From Micromonospora zamorensis (GTDB lineage: Bacteria > Actinomycetota > Actinomycetes > Mycobacteriales > Micromonosporaceae), in the NCBI RefSeq assembly GCF_900090275.1, contig NZ_LT607755.1, forward strand, positions 682,001-746,000: a DNA stretch of 64,000 nt, written 5' to 3'. The notes under the pieces are model-generated. The model saw only the letters and a program-made list of their open reading frames with translations. It had not been told where the DNA came from and ran no database searches. Below, one piece after another: positions 36,406 through 45,147 of this stretch; position 1 is the first letter of the stretch; each line of letters opens with the position of its first letter. A program made the position numbers and the translations under genes.

Positions 36406-37761
36406 GTGACGGTTCTGGTGGACCCGGCTTCCGGGGTGGAATTTCAGGAGGTCGTGGGGGCTTCCGTCGACGAGGTTGACCAGGCGATCTCGCGGGCCGC
36501 CACCGCGTTCGAGGCGTGGCGGAGGGTGGCTCCCGGGGACCGGGCACGCCTGCTGCGGCGGTTCGCCGCCGTGGTCGACGCGCACCTGGACGAGCTGGCC
36601 GCGCTGGAGGTCCGCAACTCCGGCCACACCATCGGCAACGCCCGGTGGGAAGCCGGCAACGTGCGGGACGTCCTGGACTACTACGCCGGGGCGCCCGAGC
36701 GGTTGACCGGGCGGCAGATCCCGGTGCCGGGCGGGCTGGACGTCACCTTCCACGAGCCGCTCGGCGTGGTCGGCGTGATCGTCCCCTGGAACTTCCCGAT
36801 GCCGATCGCGGCCTGGGGGTTCGTCCCGGCCCTCGCCGCCGGCAACACGGTGGTGCTCAAACCCGCCGAGCTGACCCCGCTGACCGCGCTGCGGCTGGCC
36901 GAGCTGGCCCGCGAGGCAGGCCTGCCCGACGACGTGTTCATCGTCGTACCGGGCGAGGGCGCGGTGGTGGGGGAGCGGTTCGTCAGCCACCCGGCGGTCC
37001 GCAAGATCTGCTTCACCGGCTCCACCGAGGTCGGCACCCGGATCATGGCCGGCTGTGCGGCCCAGGTGAAGCGACTCACCCTGGAGCTGGGCGGCAAGAG
37101 CGCGAACATCGTGTTCGCCGACGCCGACCTGGAGCGCGCCGCCGCGACCGCGCCGGGCGCGGTCTTCGACAACGCGGGCCAGGACTGCTGCGCACGGTCG
37201 CGGATCCTGGTCCAGCGCCCGGTGTACGACAGGTTCCTGGCACTGCTCGAACCAGCGGTACGCGCGGTGCGGGTCCAGGACCCGTCCCGGGACACCGCCG
37301 AGATGGGTCCGCTGATCTCCGCGGCCCAGCGCGACCGGGTCGCCGGCTACCTGACCGGGGCGACTGTCGCCTTCACCGGCTCCTGCCCCGACGGCCCCGG
37401 GTTCTGGCACGCCCCCACAGTGCTGCTGGCCGACTCGCCAGCCGACCGGCACTGGCGGGAGGAGATCTTCGGCCCGGTGGTCTCGGTGCTGCCGTTCGAC
37501 GACGAGGCCGACGCGGTCCGGCTCGCCAACGACACCGAGTACGGGCTCTCCGGCTCGATCTGGACCCGGGACGTGGGTCGGGCCCTGCGCCTGGCCCGCG
37601 CCGTCGAGTCGGGAAACCTGAGCGTCAACTCGCACTCCTCGGTGCGCTACTGGACCCCGTTCGGCGGGATGAAGCGTTCCGGGCTCGGCCGTGAGCTGGG
37701 CCCGGACGCGCTGCACTCCTTCACCGACGTCAAGAACGTGTTCATCGCGACAGAGGAGTGA
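36406..37761 (+). CDS. NAD(P)+-dependent aldehyde dehydrogenase
   Basis: A 451-residue ALDH that would oxidise the gamma-glutamylated aldehyde formed after deamination of the amine. Catalytic Cys is in AGQDCCARSR (about residue 260), the general base Glu in LELGGKSAN (about 228), Asn in IVPWNFPMP (about 128) and Lys in VVLKPAELTP. It is shorter at the N-terminus than most ALDHs (about 490). GTG start 22 bp after the ligase stop; the stop overlaps the SDR start by GTGA. It is the middle gene of the operon. Confidence 0.93.
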   Translation: MTVLVDPASGVEFQEVVGASVDEVDQAISRAATAFEAWRRVAPGDRARLLRRFAAVVDAHLDELAALEVRNSGHTIGNARWEAGNVRDVLDYYAGAPERLTGRQIPVPGGLDVTFHEPLGVVGVIVPWNFPMPIAAWGFVPALAAGNTVVLKPAELTPLTALRLAELAREAGLPDDVFIVVPGEGAVVGERFVSHPAVRKICFTGSTEVGTRIMAGCAAQVKRLTLELGGKSANIVFADADLERAAATAPGAVFDNAGQDCCARSRILVQRPVYDRFLALLEPAVRAVRVQDPSRDTAEMGPLISAAQRDRVAGYLTGATVAFTGSCPDGPGFWHAPTVLLADSPADRHWREEIFGPVVSVLPFDDEADAVRLANDTEYGLSGSIWTRDVGRALRLARAVESGNLSVNSHSSVRYWTPFGGMKRSGLGRELGPDALHSFTDVKNVFIATEE

Positions 37762-38534
37762 CGCCAGTGCAGGGTCGATTGCAGGACCGGGTGGCCGTTA
37801 TCACCGGAGCGGGCAGCGGCATCGGGTTGGCCACCGTCCGGCGGTTCACCGCCGAGGGGGCCCGGGTGGTCTGCGTGGACATCGACGTGGCGGCCGGCGA
37901 GAAGGCCGCCGAGGAGTGCGGCGGCGAGTTCGTCCGCGCAGACGTCGCCGACGAGTCGGCGGTACGCGACCTGTTCGACGGGGTGGTCGACCGGCACGGC
38001 CGGGTGGACATCGCGTTCAACAACGCCGGCATCTCGCCGCCCGACGACGACTCCATCCTGGACACCGGCCTCGACGCGTGGGAGCGGGTGCTGCGGGTCA
38101 ACACCACCAGCGTCTTCCTCTGCTGCAAGTACGCGATTCCGCACATGCGCCGCCAGGGCAAGGGGTCGATCATCAACACGGCCTCGTTCGTGGCGCTGAT
38201 GGGCGCGGCGACGTCGCAGATCGCGTACACCGCGAGCAAGGGCGGCGTGCTGGCGATGACCCGGGAGTTGGGTGTGCAGTTCGCCCGCGAGGGCATCCGG
38301 GTCAACGCGCTGTGCCCCGGCCCGGTGGCCACCCCGTTGTTGCTGGAGTTGTTCGCCGCCGACCCGGAGCGGGCCGCCCGTCGGCTGGTGCACGTGCCGA
38401 TGGGCCGCTTCGGGCAACCCGAGGAGATCGCCGCCGCGGTGGCGTTCCTGGCCAGCGACGACGCCTCGTTCATGACCGCCGCGCAGTTCGTGGTCGACGG
38501 CGGCATCACGGGCGCCTACGTCACCCCCCTGTGA
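37758..38534 (+). CDS. Short-chain dehydrogenase/reductase (SDR)
   Basis: A 258-residue classical SDR with the cofactor motif TGAGSGIG (residues about 14-21), NNAG at about 92, the active-site Ser-Tyr-Lys in INTASFVALMG and YTASKGG, and PGPVATPL. The Asp after the second strand (VVCVDID) indicates NAD(H). In Puu-like or ethanolamine-type clusters an SDR may oxidise an alcohol intermediate, but the role is not settled. GTG at 37758 overlaps the ALDH stop (GTGA). Its own stop lies in the first unit of a 59-bp repeat (38531). Confidence 0.9.
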   Translation: MTPVQGRLQDRVAVITGAGSGIGLATVRRFTAEGARVVCVDIDVAAGEKAAEECGGEFVRADVADESAVRDLFDGVVDRHGRVDIAFNNAGISPPDDDSILDTGLDAWERVLRVNTTSVFLCCKYAIPHMRRQGKGSIINTASFVALMGAATSQIAYTASKGGVLAMTRELGVQFAREGIRVNALCPGPVATPLLLELFAADPERAARRLVHVPMGRFGQPEEIAAAVAFLASDDASFMTAAQFVVDGGITGAYVTPL

Positions 38535-38711
38535 GCGCGAGGAGTGAGCCGGTCTTGCGAGCCCCGCAGTCGCGAACGAGGCCGGCACTGTGAGCGCGAG
38601 GAGTGAGCCGGTCTTGCGAGCCCCGCAGTCGCGAACGAGGCCGGCACTGTGAGCGTGAGGAGTGAGCCGGTCTTGCGAGCCCCGCAGTCGCGAACCTTGG
38701 CAGCCCTGTGA
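38531..38711 (+). repeat. Three tandem 59-bp repeats, GTGA-flanked, plus the start of a fourth
   Basis: Units start at 38531, 38590 and 38649, with a partial fourth at 38708, an exact 59-bp period. Each starts GTGAGCG(C/T)GAGG and contains GCGAGCCCCGCAGTCGCGAA; the third unit diverges at its end. The GTGA of unit 1 supplies the TGA stop of the SDR and the GTGA of unit 4 supplies the GTG start of the next gene. Removing three units would restore a 4-bp GTGA stop-start overlap. Arms inside the unit (AGTGAGCCGG ... CCGGCACT) can pair. Confidence 0.9.
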
Positions 38712-39406
38712 GCGCGAGGCCGCTGATCGGGATCAGCGCGTACGTCGAACCGGCCGACTGGGCGGTCTGGAGGGGTGTGCCGGCCGTGCTGGTGCCGGCG
38801 GCGTACGTGCGGGCGGTGACGGCGGCGGGCGGCCGGGCGTTGGTGCTGCCCCCGGACGACGTGGACGGCGAGGTGGTGGCCGTCCTGGACGGGCTGCTGC
38901 TGGCTGGTGGCGCCGACGTGGGTCCGGGGCGGTACGGCCAGCGGCCCGACCCGCGTACCGAGGACCGGCCGGACCGGGACGCCGGTGAGTTGACCCTGCT
39001 GACCGCCGCTCTCGCCGCCGAGCTGCCGGTGTTGGGGGTGTGCCGGGGGATGCAACTGCTCGCCGTGGCCTACGGCGGGACACTGCACCAGCATCTGCCC
39101 GATGTGGTCGGTCACGAGGCACACCGTCCGGCGCCCGGTGTGTATGGCAGCCATCCGGTGCGGTTCGCGCCGGGCAGTCTGGCCGCGACGGTGTTGGCCG
39201 GGGTGGACCGGGTCAACTCGTACCACCATCAGGCGGTCGCCGACCCGGGCCGGTTGTCGGTGACGGGTTGGGCGGAGGACGGTGTGGTCGAGGTGGTGGA
39301 GGACCCGGCCCGGCCGTTCGTGCTGGGGGTGCAGTGGCACCCGGAGAACGAGCCTGACCCTCGTCCGATCACCGCCCTGGTCGGGGCCGCTGGCCAGCGG
39401 GTGTGA
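38708..39406 (+). CDS. Gamma-glutamyl-gamma-aminobutyrate hydrolase-like class I amidotransferase (peptidase C26, PuuD-like)
   Basis: A 232-residue glutamine-amidotransferase-fold hydrolase that would release the glutamyl group after oxidation. The triad is Cys in LGVCRGMQLL (about residue 113), His in GVQWHPENE and the Glu three positions on; LLLAGGADVGPGRYG and VNSYHHQAV are family typical. The GTG at 38708 and the first residues VSAR come from the partial fourth 59-bp repeat. It closes the amine cluster. No ribosome-binding site is clear, so coupling or read-through from the SDR is likely. Confidence 0.92.
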   Translation: MSARPLIGISAYVEPADWAVWRGVPAVLVPAAYVRAVTAAGGRALVLPPDDVDGEVVAVLDGLLLAGGADVGPGRYGQRPDPRTEDRPDRDAGELTLLTAALAAELPVLGVCRGMQLLAVAYGGTLHQHLPDVVGHEAHRPAPGVYGSHPVRFAPGSLAATVLAGVDRVNSYHHQAVADPGRLSVTGWAEDGVVEVVEDPARPFVLGVQWHPENEPDPRPITALVGAAGQRV

Positions 39407-39453
39407 CGGATATCGCCCCCGCGCGCTGGTGCCGCCGGTGGGAGGATCAGCGT

Positions 39454-40005
39454 ATGGGCAAGGTCTATCCCGAGATCGACGCTCGACTGCGTGACTTCAT
39501 CGCGGCCCAGGCGGTCTTCTTCGTGGCCACCGCTCCGTCCGGCGCGGAGGGCCACGTCAACGTCTCGCCGAAGGGCATGCGGGGCACGTTCGTGATCCTC
39601 GGGGCGCACCGGGTGGCCTACCTCGATTACCACGGCAGCGGGGCGGAGACCATCGCCCACCTGCGGGACAACGGCCGGATCACGCTGATGTTCTGTGCCT
39701 TCGACGGGCCGCCGAAGATCGTCCGGTTGCACGGTCGGGGCAGCAGCGTCGCCGTGACCGAGGACGCCTTCGCCGACCGGCTCGCCGAGTTTCCCGCACC
39801 GCCGGACGTGCACGCCGTCCGGGCGGTGATCACGGTCGAGGTGGAGCGGGTCAGCGACTCCTGCGGCTACGCGGTGCCATTGATGGACTTCCGCGCCGAG
39901 CGTGATCTGCTGCTCACCTCACACTCGCGTCGTACGGCCGATGACCTGGTGGTCTACCGGGCCACCAGGAACGCGGCGAGCATCGACGGGCTGCCTGTCT
40001 TCTGA
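39454..40005 (+). CDS. Pyridoxamine 5'-phosphate oxidase-like flavin/split-barrel protein
   Basis: A 183-residue split-barrel protein starting MGKVYPEIDARLRDFI and containing GHVNVSPKGMRGTFVILG, AYLDYHGSGAETIAHL and RITLMFCAFDGPPKIVRLHG. This is a well-populated actinobacterial family that binds FMN or F420, and the substrate is unknown. ATG 39454 has GGGAGGATC 7-15 nt upstream. The longer frame from GTG 39403 would give a GTGA overlap with the hydrolase but has no homology support. It may ride on the amine operon transcript. Confidence 0.87.
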   Translation: MGKVYPEIDARLRDFIAAQAVFFVATAPSGAEGHVNVSPKGMRGTFVILGAHRVAYLDYHGSGAETIAHLRDNGRITLMFCAFDGPPKIVRLHGRGSSVAVTEDAFADRLAEFPAPPDVHAVRAVITVEVERVSDSCGYAVPLMDFRAERDLLLTSHSRRTADDLVVYRATRNAASIDGLPVF

Positions 40006-40111
40006 CGCGTCGGGGCGCCTCTGCGACCGCCGTCCGACGCCGCCTCGGGCCCGCACTGTCCGGTGCCCGACCGCTCAGGCGTAGGTAAACAGCGTCCGCC
40101 GGTCGTGATGC

Positions 40112-40137
40112 GTTACGTTGCTGGTCCGCTTGGGTAC
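40112..40137 (+). promoter_or_regulatory. Candidate stress-sigma (sigmaB-like) promoter
   Basis: GTTACG (40112-40117), a 14-bp spacer and GGGTAC (40132-40137) resemble the actinobacterial sigmaB-type consensus (GNNTN 14-16 GGGTAY). It lies 62 nt upstream of the SpoIIE-type phosphatase gene, itself a predicted sigma-pathway regulator. Confidence 0.45.
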
Positions 40138-40198
40138 AAGTCGAGGCACGGCGGGTGAAGATCAACGGTCGAGGGGTACGGCCGGAGCGGGAGGCTGC

Positions 40199-43100
40199 AT
40201 GAGCTCGGCTCAGGGGGGCGGGGACGTCGGGCATCCCTTCGTGTCCGGCCGCGAGATCCCCCCGATGCTGGCAGCGGCGTTCGCGTCCGGTGGCGAGATG
40301 GGCGAGCGGCTGAGCAGCTTCGACTGGTCCACCAGTTCGCTCGGCGAGCCCGGTCGCTGGCCGTTGGCGCTCTCCAACGCGGTCGGCATGATGCTCGCCT
40401 CCAGTGCGCAGATCGTCATGTTCTGGGGCGACGAGCAGTCCGCCTTCTACAACGACGCCTACCGGCCGACCATCGGTGCCAAGCACCCGCAGGTGATCGG
40501 CCAGCCGGCCCGCCAGCACTGGGCGGAGACCTGGGCGGTGCTCGGCCCGCTGCTCGACGGCGTCCGGAGCACCGGGCGTTCCTACCGCGGCGAGGATCAC
40601 CCCTTCCTGCTGGACCGGTACGGCTTCGTCGAGCAGACCTACTTCAACGTCTCGTACGACCCGATCCTGGGCGACGACGGCTCGGTCAGTGGCGTCTACT
40701 GCATCGTCAACGAGACCACCGGGCGGGTGCTCGGCGAGCGTCGGCTGCGGGCACTCGCCGAACTGGGTGCCGAGCTGAACGACAGCGGCAGCGCCGCCGA
40801 ACTCGGCCGGACCGCCGCCACGGTGCTCGGCCGGCACCGGGCGGACCTGCCGTTCGCCCTGATCTACCTGGCCGACGACAGCGGCCAGCTCGCCCTTTCC
40901 GGCGCCACCGGCACCGCCCCGCCCGCCGTCGACGTCACGTCTCAGCTGCTCACCCGGGTGATCGCCGATGGCGCGCCCGCCACGGTCGAGGTGACCGAGC
41001 TGCTCGATGCACCGCCGGCCGACGCTGCCGGCCAGGCCCTCGTGCTGCCGCTCACGGCGACCAACCAGACGGTCGGCGCGCTGGTCGTCGGCGTGGCCCG
41101 CCAGCTGCCGCTCAATGACGACTACCGCGACTTCCTCGACCTGGTCGCCGCCCAGATCTCCCGGGCGGCGGGCATTCAACGGGCGTACGAGCAGGAACGG
41201 GCTCGCGCCGCCGAGCTGGCGGCGTTGGATCGGGCGAAGACCAACTTCTTCGCGAACGTCAGCCACGAGTTCCGTACCCCGCTGACCCTCGTGCTCGGCC
41301 CGCTGGAGGACATGCTGGCCGACCCGGCGCTGCCCGCCGCCGACACCGAGCGGCTCACCATGATGCACCGCAACGCGCTGCGCCTGCTCAAGCTGGTCAA
41401 CACCGTTCTGGACTTCTCCCGACTGGAGTCCGGCCGGCTCGCCGCCCGCTATCAGCCCACCGACCTCGCCGGCTACACCGCCCGGCTGGCCAGCACCTTT
41501 CGCTCGGCCACCGAGCGGGCCGGGCTGCGGCTGGTGGTGGACTGCCCGCCGCTGCCGGCACCGGTCTTCGTCGACCGGGACATGTGGGAGAAGATCGTCC
41601 TCAACCTGGTGTCCAACGCCGTCAAGTTCACCTTCGACGGCGAGATCCGGGTGCGGGTCCGGGCCGTGGACGGCGTGGCCCGGCTGGACGTGACAGACAG
41701 CGGCATCGGCATCGTGCCGGACGAGTTGCCGCACGTCTTCGAGCGGTTCCACCGGGTGCCGGGGGTGCGTGCGCGCACCCATGAGGGCACCGGGATCGGT
41801 CTGGCGCTGGTCCGGGAGCTGGTCGAGATGCACGGCGGTGAGGTCGGGCTGACCAGCGAGGTCGACCGGGGCAGCACCTTCACGGTGACCGTGCCGTTCG
41901 GGTCGGCCCACCTGCCCGCGGACCATGTGGCGGCGTTCCGCCCGCTGCCCGCGGGTGAGCCCGAGCAGGCCCGGCTCTATGTGGCGGAGACCGCGCTGTG
42001 GACCGGCGTCGAGCCGGCAGCCGAGTTCGACAGCCGACCGACGGCGGCCGCTCCGGCCGGTCGGATCCTGGTCGTCGACGACAATGTGGACCTGCGCGAG
42101 CACGTCACCCGGCTGCTCTCGCCCACCTGGGAGGTGGTCACCGCGAGCGACGGGCTGGCCGGCCTGCAGCTGGCCCGCGAGGGCGGATTCGACCTGGTGC
42201 TCACCGACGTGATGATGCCCCGGCTGGACGGGTTCGGGCTGGTGAGCGCGCTGCGCGCGGACCCGCGTACCCGTCATGTGCCGATCGTGCTGCTCTCCGC
42301 CCGGGCCGGCTCCGCGGAGGCCGTCGCCGGTCTGTCCGTCGGTGCCGACGACTACCTCACCAAGCCGTTCACCGGCCAGGAGTTGATCGCCCGGGTCCGG
42401 GCCAACGTCGAGCTGGGTCAGCTCCGTGGCCAGATCATCCGTCGGCTCCGGGCGTTGGCCGACGCGGCGGTGGATGTCAACACCGCCCGCTCGACCGGCG
42501 ACGTGCTCCAGGTGGCCGCCGGGCACGCGCTCAGCCTCGCCGAGGCCGCCCGGGTGGTGGTCACCGCGACCGGCGCCCGTGGCGAGGCGGACACCGGCGG
42601 TGCCACCGTCACCGACCCGTCCTTCGTGGCCGAGCTGACCGGCACCACCAGCAAGCCCCTCGGCGAGCTGCGGGTCTGGGGGCCGGCCGCTGACGACACG
42701 CAGGCCGACGAGGCCGCGTTGACCCAGCTGGCCCGCCTGGTCGGGGTGCGGTTGGAAAACGCCCAGCTCTACGAGGCCGAGCACCGCATCGCCAGCACGT
42801 TGCAGCACAGTCTGCTGCCCCGGTCGCTGCCTCGGCTGCCGGGAGCGGTCGTGGCCAGCCGTTACCTGCCCGGCAGCGCCGACGTCGAGGTCGGCGGCGA
42901 CTGGTACGACGCGATCGCCCTCGAAGAGGACGAACTGGTGCTGGTGATCGGCGACGTGGTGGGCAAGGGTGTCCAGGCCGCTGCGGCCATGGGACAACTG
43001 CGCAACGCGCTGCGGGCGTACCTGTTGGAGGGCTACGACCCGGGGGAGTCGCTGACCCGCCTCAACCGGCTGGTCGTGTCCACCGAACGCCGATCCTTCG

Positions 43101-43858
43101 CCACGGTGGTCTGTCTGCTGTTCAACCCGCGCACCGGCCGCCTGCGGTACGCGAGCGCCGGCCACCCATCGCCGCTGCTGATCACGGGAGGCGACGTGAC
43201 GTTCCTGCACGACCGGGCGCTCGGTCCACCGGTCGGCGCCCTCCCGGGCGCGACGTACGAGGCGGTCGAGGGGGAGTTGGCTCCCGGCAGCCGGCTGCTG
43301 CTCTACACCGACGGGCTGATCGAGGACCGCCAGATCGACATCGACGCCGCGCTGGCCCAGCTGCGCGTCGACGCGGCGGCCCCCAGCGAGCACATGGCGG
43401 ACCTGATCGACGCGGTGGTGAAGCGGGTCGCCGGTCGGCCGCGCCGCGACGACGTGGCGGTCCTCGCACTGGAGGCGGTGGAGCTGAACCGTTTCGCGTT
43501 GCGACTGCCGGCGGACCCGACCCGGCTGAGTGTGCTGCGTAAGCGTCTGGAGGACTTCCTGGTCGCGCACGCCGTCAACGAGACGGACGTGTTCGACCTG
43601 ACCGTCGCGGTCTCCGAGGCAGCCGCCAACGCCATCGAGCACCCGATCCACCCCGCCGAGGCCATGATCAGCGTGGAGGTGGCCATCGAGGACCGGACGG
43701 TGACGGCCACCGTGCGCGACAGCGGGCAGTGGCGCGAGTCGACCGACTCCGGGTTCCGGGGGCGCGGCCTGTCCCTGATCAGGGCGCTGGGCGACCTCAC
43801 TGTGCGGCGTACCGATGAGGGCACCGAGGTGACGCTGCGCCGGCAGCTGCGGGACTGA
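40199..43858 (+). CDS. Hybrid histidine kinase / response regulator / PP2C phosphatase / anti-sigma kinase
   Basis: A 1219-residue soluble multidomain regulator. Domains: PAS-like sensor (about 34-175), GAF (184-325), HisKA with phospho-accepting H356 in NVSHEFRTP, HATPase (about 440-570; N-box EKIVLNLVSNAVKF, DSGIGI, GTGIGLALVRE), receiver domain (622-735) with phospho-acceptor D670 in LVLTDVMMP, second GAF (about 745-860), SpoIIE/PP2C phosphatase (about 867-1095; LQHSLLPRSLP, EVGGDWYDAI, GDVVGKGVQA) and an RsbW-type HATPase (about 1100-1217; SEAAANAIEHP). It probably senses a signal by phosphorelay and controls a partner-switch sigma cascade. GGGAGG lies 5 nt before the ATG. It converges with a STAS gene. 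Confidence 0.93.
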   Translation: MSSAQGGGDVGHPFVSGREIPPMLAAAFASGGEMGERLSSFDWSTSSLGEPGRWPLALSNAVGMMLASSAQIVMFWGDEQSAFYNDAYRPTIGAKHPQVIGQPARQHWAETWAVLGPLLDGVRSTGRSYRGEDHPFLLDRYGFVEQTYFNVSYDPILGDDGSVSGVYCIVNETTGRVLGERRLRALAELGAELNDSGSAAELGRTAATVLGRHRADLPFALIYLADDSGQLALSGATGTAPPAVDVTSQLLTRVIADGAPATVEVTELLDAPPADAAGQALVLPLTATNQTVGALVVGVARQLPLNDDYRDFLDLVAAQISRAAGIQRAYEQERARAAELAALDRAKTNFFANVSHEFRTPLTLVLGPLEDMLADPALPAADTERLTMMHRNALRLLKLVNTVLDFSRLESGRLAARYQPTDLAGYTARLASTFRSATERAGLRLVVDCPPLPAPVFVDRDMWEKIVLNLVSNAVKFTFDGEIRVRVRAVDGVARLDVTDSGIGIVPDELPHVFERFHRVPGVRARTHEGTGIGLALVRELVEMHGGEVGLTSEVDRGSTFTVTVPFGSAHLPADHVAAFRPLPAGEPEQARLYVAETALWTGVEPAAEFDSRPTAAAPAGRILVVDDNVDLREHVTRLLSPTWEVVTASDGLAGLQLAREGGFDLVLTDVMMPRLDGFGLVSALRADPRTRHVPIVLLSARAGSAEAVAGLSVGADDYLTKPFTGQELIARVRANVELGQLRGQIIRRLRALADAAVDVNTARSTGDVLQVAAGHALSLAEAARVVVTATGARGEADTGGATVTDPSFVAELTGTTSKPLGELRVWGPAADDTQADEAALTQLARLVGVRLENAQLYEAEHRIASTLQHSLLPRSLPRLPGAVVASRYLPGSADVEVGGDWYDAIALEEDELVLVIGDVVGKGVQAAAAMGQLRNALRAYLLEGYDPGESLTRLNRLVVSTERRSFATVVCLLFNPRTGRLRYASAGHPSPLLITGGDVTFLHDRALGPPVGALPGATYEAVEGELAPGSRLLLYTDGLIEDRQIDIDAALAQLRVDAAAPSEHMADLIDAVVKRVAGRPRRDDVAVLALEAVELNRFALRLPADPTRLSVLRKRLEDFLVAHAVNETDVFDLTVAVSEAAANAIEHPIHPAEAMISVEVAIEDRTVTATVRDSGQWRESTDSGFRGRGLSLIRALGDLTVRRTDEGTEVTLRRQLRD

Positions 43859-43879
43859 CAGTGCGCCCGGCGGCGTCTC

Positions 43880-44194
43880 TCAGGCCGGGTCGAGCCAGGT
43901 CTGCTCACCCAGGCCGGAGATCTCCAGCACCCGGCGGACCTGCCGGGACGGCAGGACGGTGAGCGCGCCCGGAAACTGCTGGGCGAGCCGGACCAGAGCA
44001 TGGATGGCGGCCGAGTCGAAGAAGGTGACAGCGCTCAGGTCCAGGGTGACCTGCCCGGCGGGTTCGCGCAGCGCGGTCTGGAGCATGGTGTCGGCGGTGG
44101 CCATGTCGACCTCACCGGCCACCACCACGTGGAGGTGGTCACCATCGATCTCCGCGCTGGCGGAGAAGACTGGCGGTGCTCCACCTTGATCCAC
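43880..44194 (-). CDS. STAS-domain anti-sigma factor antagonist
   Basis: A 104-residue STAS protein (RsbV/SpoIIAA type). The phosphorylatable serine region is VTFFDSAAIHALVRLA, with the conserved DS where anti-sigma kinases act, preceded by VVVAGEVDMATADTM. It is a natural partner for the RsbW-like kinase domain and PP2C domain of the convergent gene ending at 43858. The start GTG at 44194 gives VDQGGAPPVFSASAEIDG; upstream in-frame codons belong to the divergent map leader, and there is no clear ribosome-binding site, so the start is uncertain. Confidence 0.8.
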   Translation of the reverse strand: MDQGGAPPVFSASAEIDGDHLHVVVAGEVDMATADTMLQTALREPAGQVTLDLSAVTFFDSAAIHALVRLAQQFPGALTVLPSRQVRRVLEISGLGEQTWLDPA

Positions 44195-44289
44195 GCTGAC
44201 ACCATGGCACAGCCGACCAGGCTGGGCAACAACCACTCCCGAGCGGCCGTGGCGCGGGTCACCAGCGACCCCGGCGATAGGCTTGTCGC

Positions 44290-45147
44290 ATGACCGTTCG
44301 CCCGCCGCTGACACCAGGCACGCTCTCCCCGCTGCGACCGGTGCCATCCCAGATCACCCGACCGGAGTACGTGGGCAAGAAGCGCCCGCAGGAGTGGCGC
44401 GGCTCGCACGTGCAGACGCCGGAAACCATCGAGAAGATGCGGATCGCCAGCCGGCTCGCCGCCCAGGCGACCCAGCTCGCGGGCGAGCACTGCAAGCCGG
44501 GCGTGACCACCGACGAGATCGACAAGGTGGTGCACGAGTTCCTCTGCGACCACGGCGCGTACCCGTCGACGCTGGGCTACAAGGGCTTCCCGAAGTCCTG
44601 CTGCACCAGCCTCAACGAGGTCATCTGCCACGGCATCCCGGACTCCACCGTCCTGCAGGACGGCGACATCATCAACGTCGACGTGACCGCGTACATCGGT
44701 GGGGTGCACGGCGACACCGACGCCACCTTCTGCGTCGGTGAGGTCAGCGAGGAAGCCCGACTGTTGGTCGAGCGCACCCACGAAGCGATGATGCGCGGCA
44801 TCCGCGCCGTCGCCCCGGGCCGCCAGATCAACGTGGTGGGCCGGGTCATCGAGTCGTACGCCAAGCGGTTCGGCTACGGCGTCGTCCGCGACTTCACCGG
44901 CCACGGCATCGGCGAGTCCTTCCACAGCGGGCTCTACGTTCCGCACTACGACAGCCCGCGCCCCACGGACATCATGGAACCGGGTATGACGTTCACCATC
45001 GAGCCGATGATCACGCTCGGCACCTACCAGTACGACATGTGGGACGACGGGTGGACCGTGGTCACCAAGGACCGCAGGTGGACGGCCCAGTTCGAGCACA
45101 CCATCGTGGTGACCGACAGCGGTCACGAGATCCTGACCCTGCCGTGA
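44290..45147 (+). CDS. map: Methionine aminopeptidase type I
   Basis: Removes N-terminal methionine during translation. The 285-residue protein has the five metal ligands: Asp in NVDVTAYIG, Asp in GDTDATFC, His in GHGIGESFH, Glu in FTIEPMI and Glu in QFEHTIVV. An N-terminal extension of about 35 residues ([16 protein letters not shown]) is the type Ic SH3-binding motif-like extension seen in actinobacteria. TAGGCT ends 6 nt before the ATG with no ribosome-binding site. The stop is part of a 59-bp GTGA-flanked repeat. Confidence 0.96.
   Translation: MTVRPPLTPGTLSPLRPVPSQITRPEYVGKKRPQEWRGSHVQTPETIEKMRIASRLAAQATQLAGEHCKPGVTTDEIDKVVHEFLCDHGAYPSTLGYKGFPKSCCTSLNEVICHGIPDSTVLQDGDIINVDVTAYIGGVHGDTDATFCVGEVSEEARLLVERTHEAMMRGIRAVAPGRQINVVGRVIESYAKRFGYGVVRDFTGHGIGESFHSGLYVPHYDSPRPTDIMEPGMTFTIEPMITLGTYQYDMWDDGWTVVTKDRRWTAQFEHTIVVTDSGHEILTLP

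Noticed and set aside
38531..38711. Reading the 59-bp repeats as coding extension of the SDR
   Set aside because: TGA occurs in the first unit in frame and the SDR ends at the usual length for the family.
40005..40198. tRNA or small RNA gene in the gap before the hybrid kinase
   Set aside because: No cloverleaf or T-loop (GTTCGAATC-like) found; only promoter-like sequence.
39914..43651. Open frame of 1245 codons on the minus strand opposite the hybrid kinase
   Set aside because: Same artefact: no domains, composition typical of the antisense of a high-GC gene.
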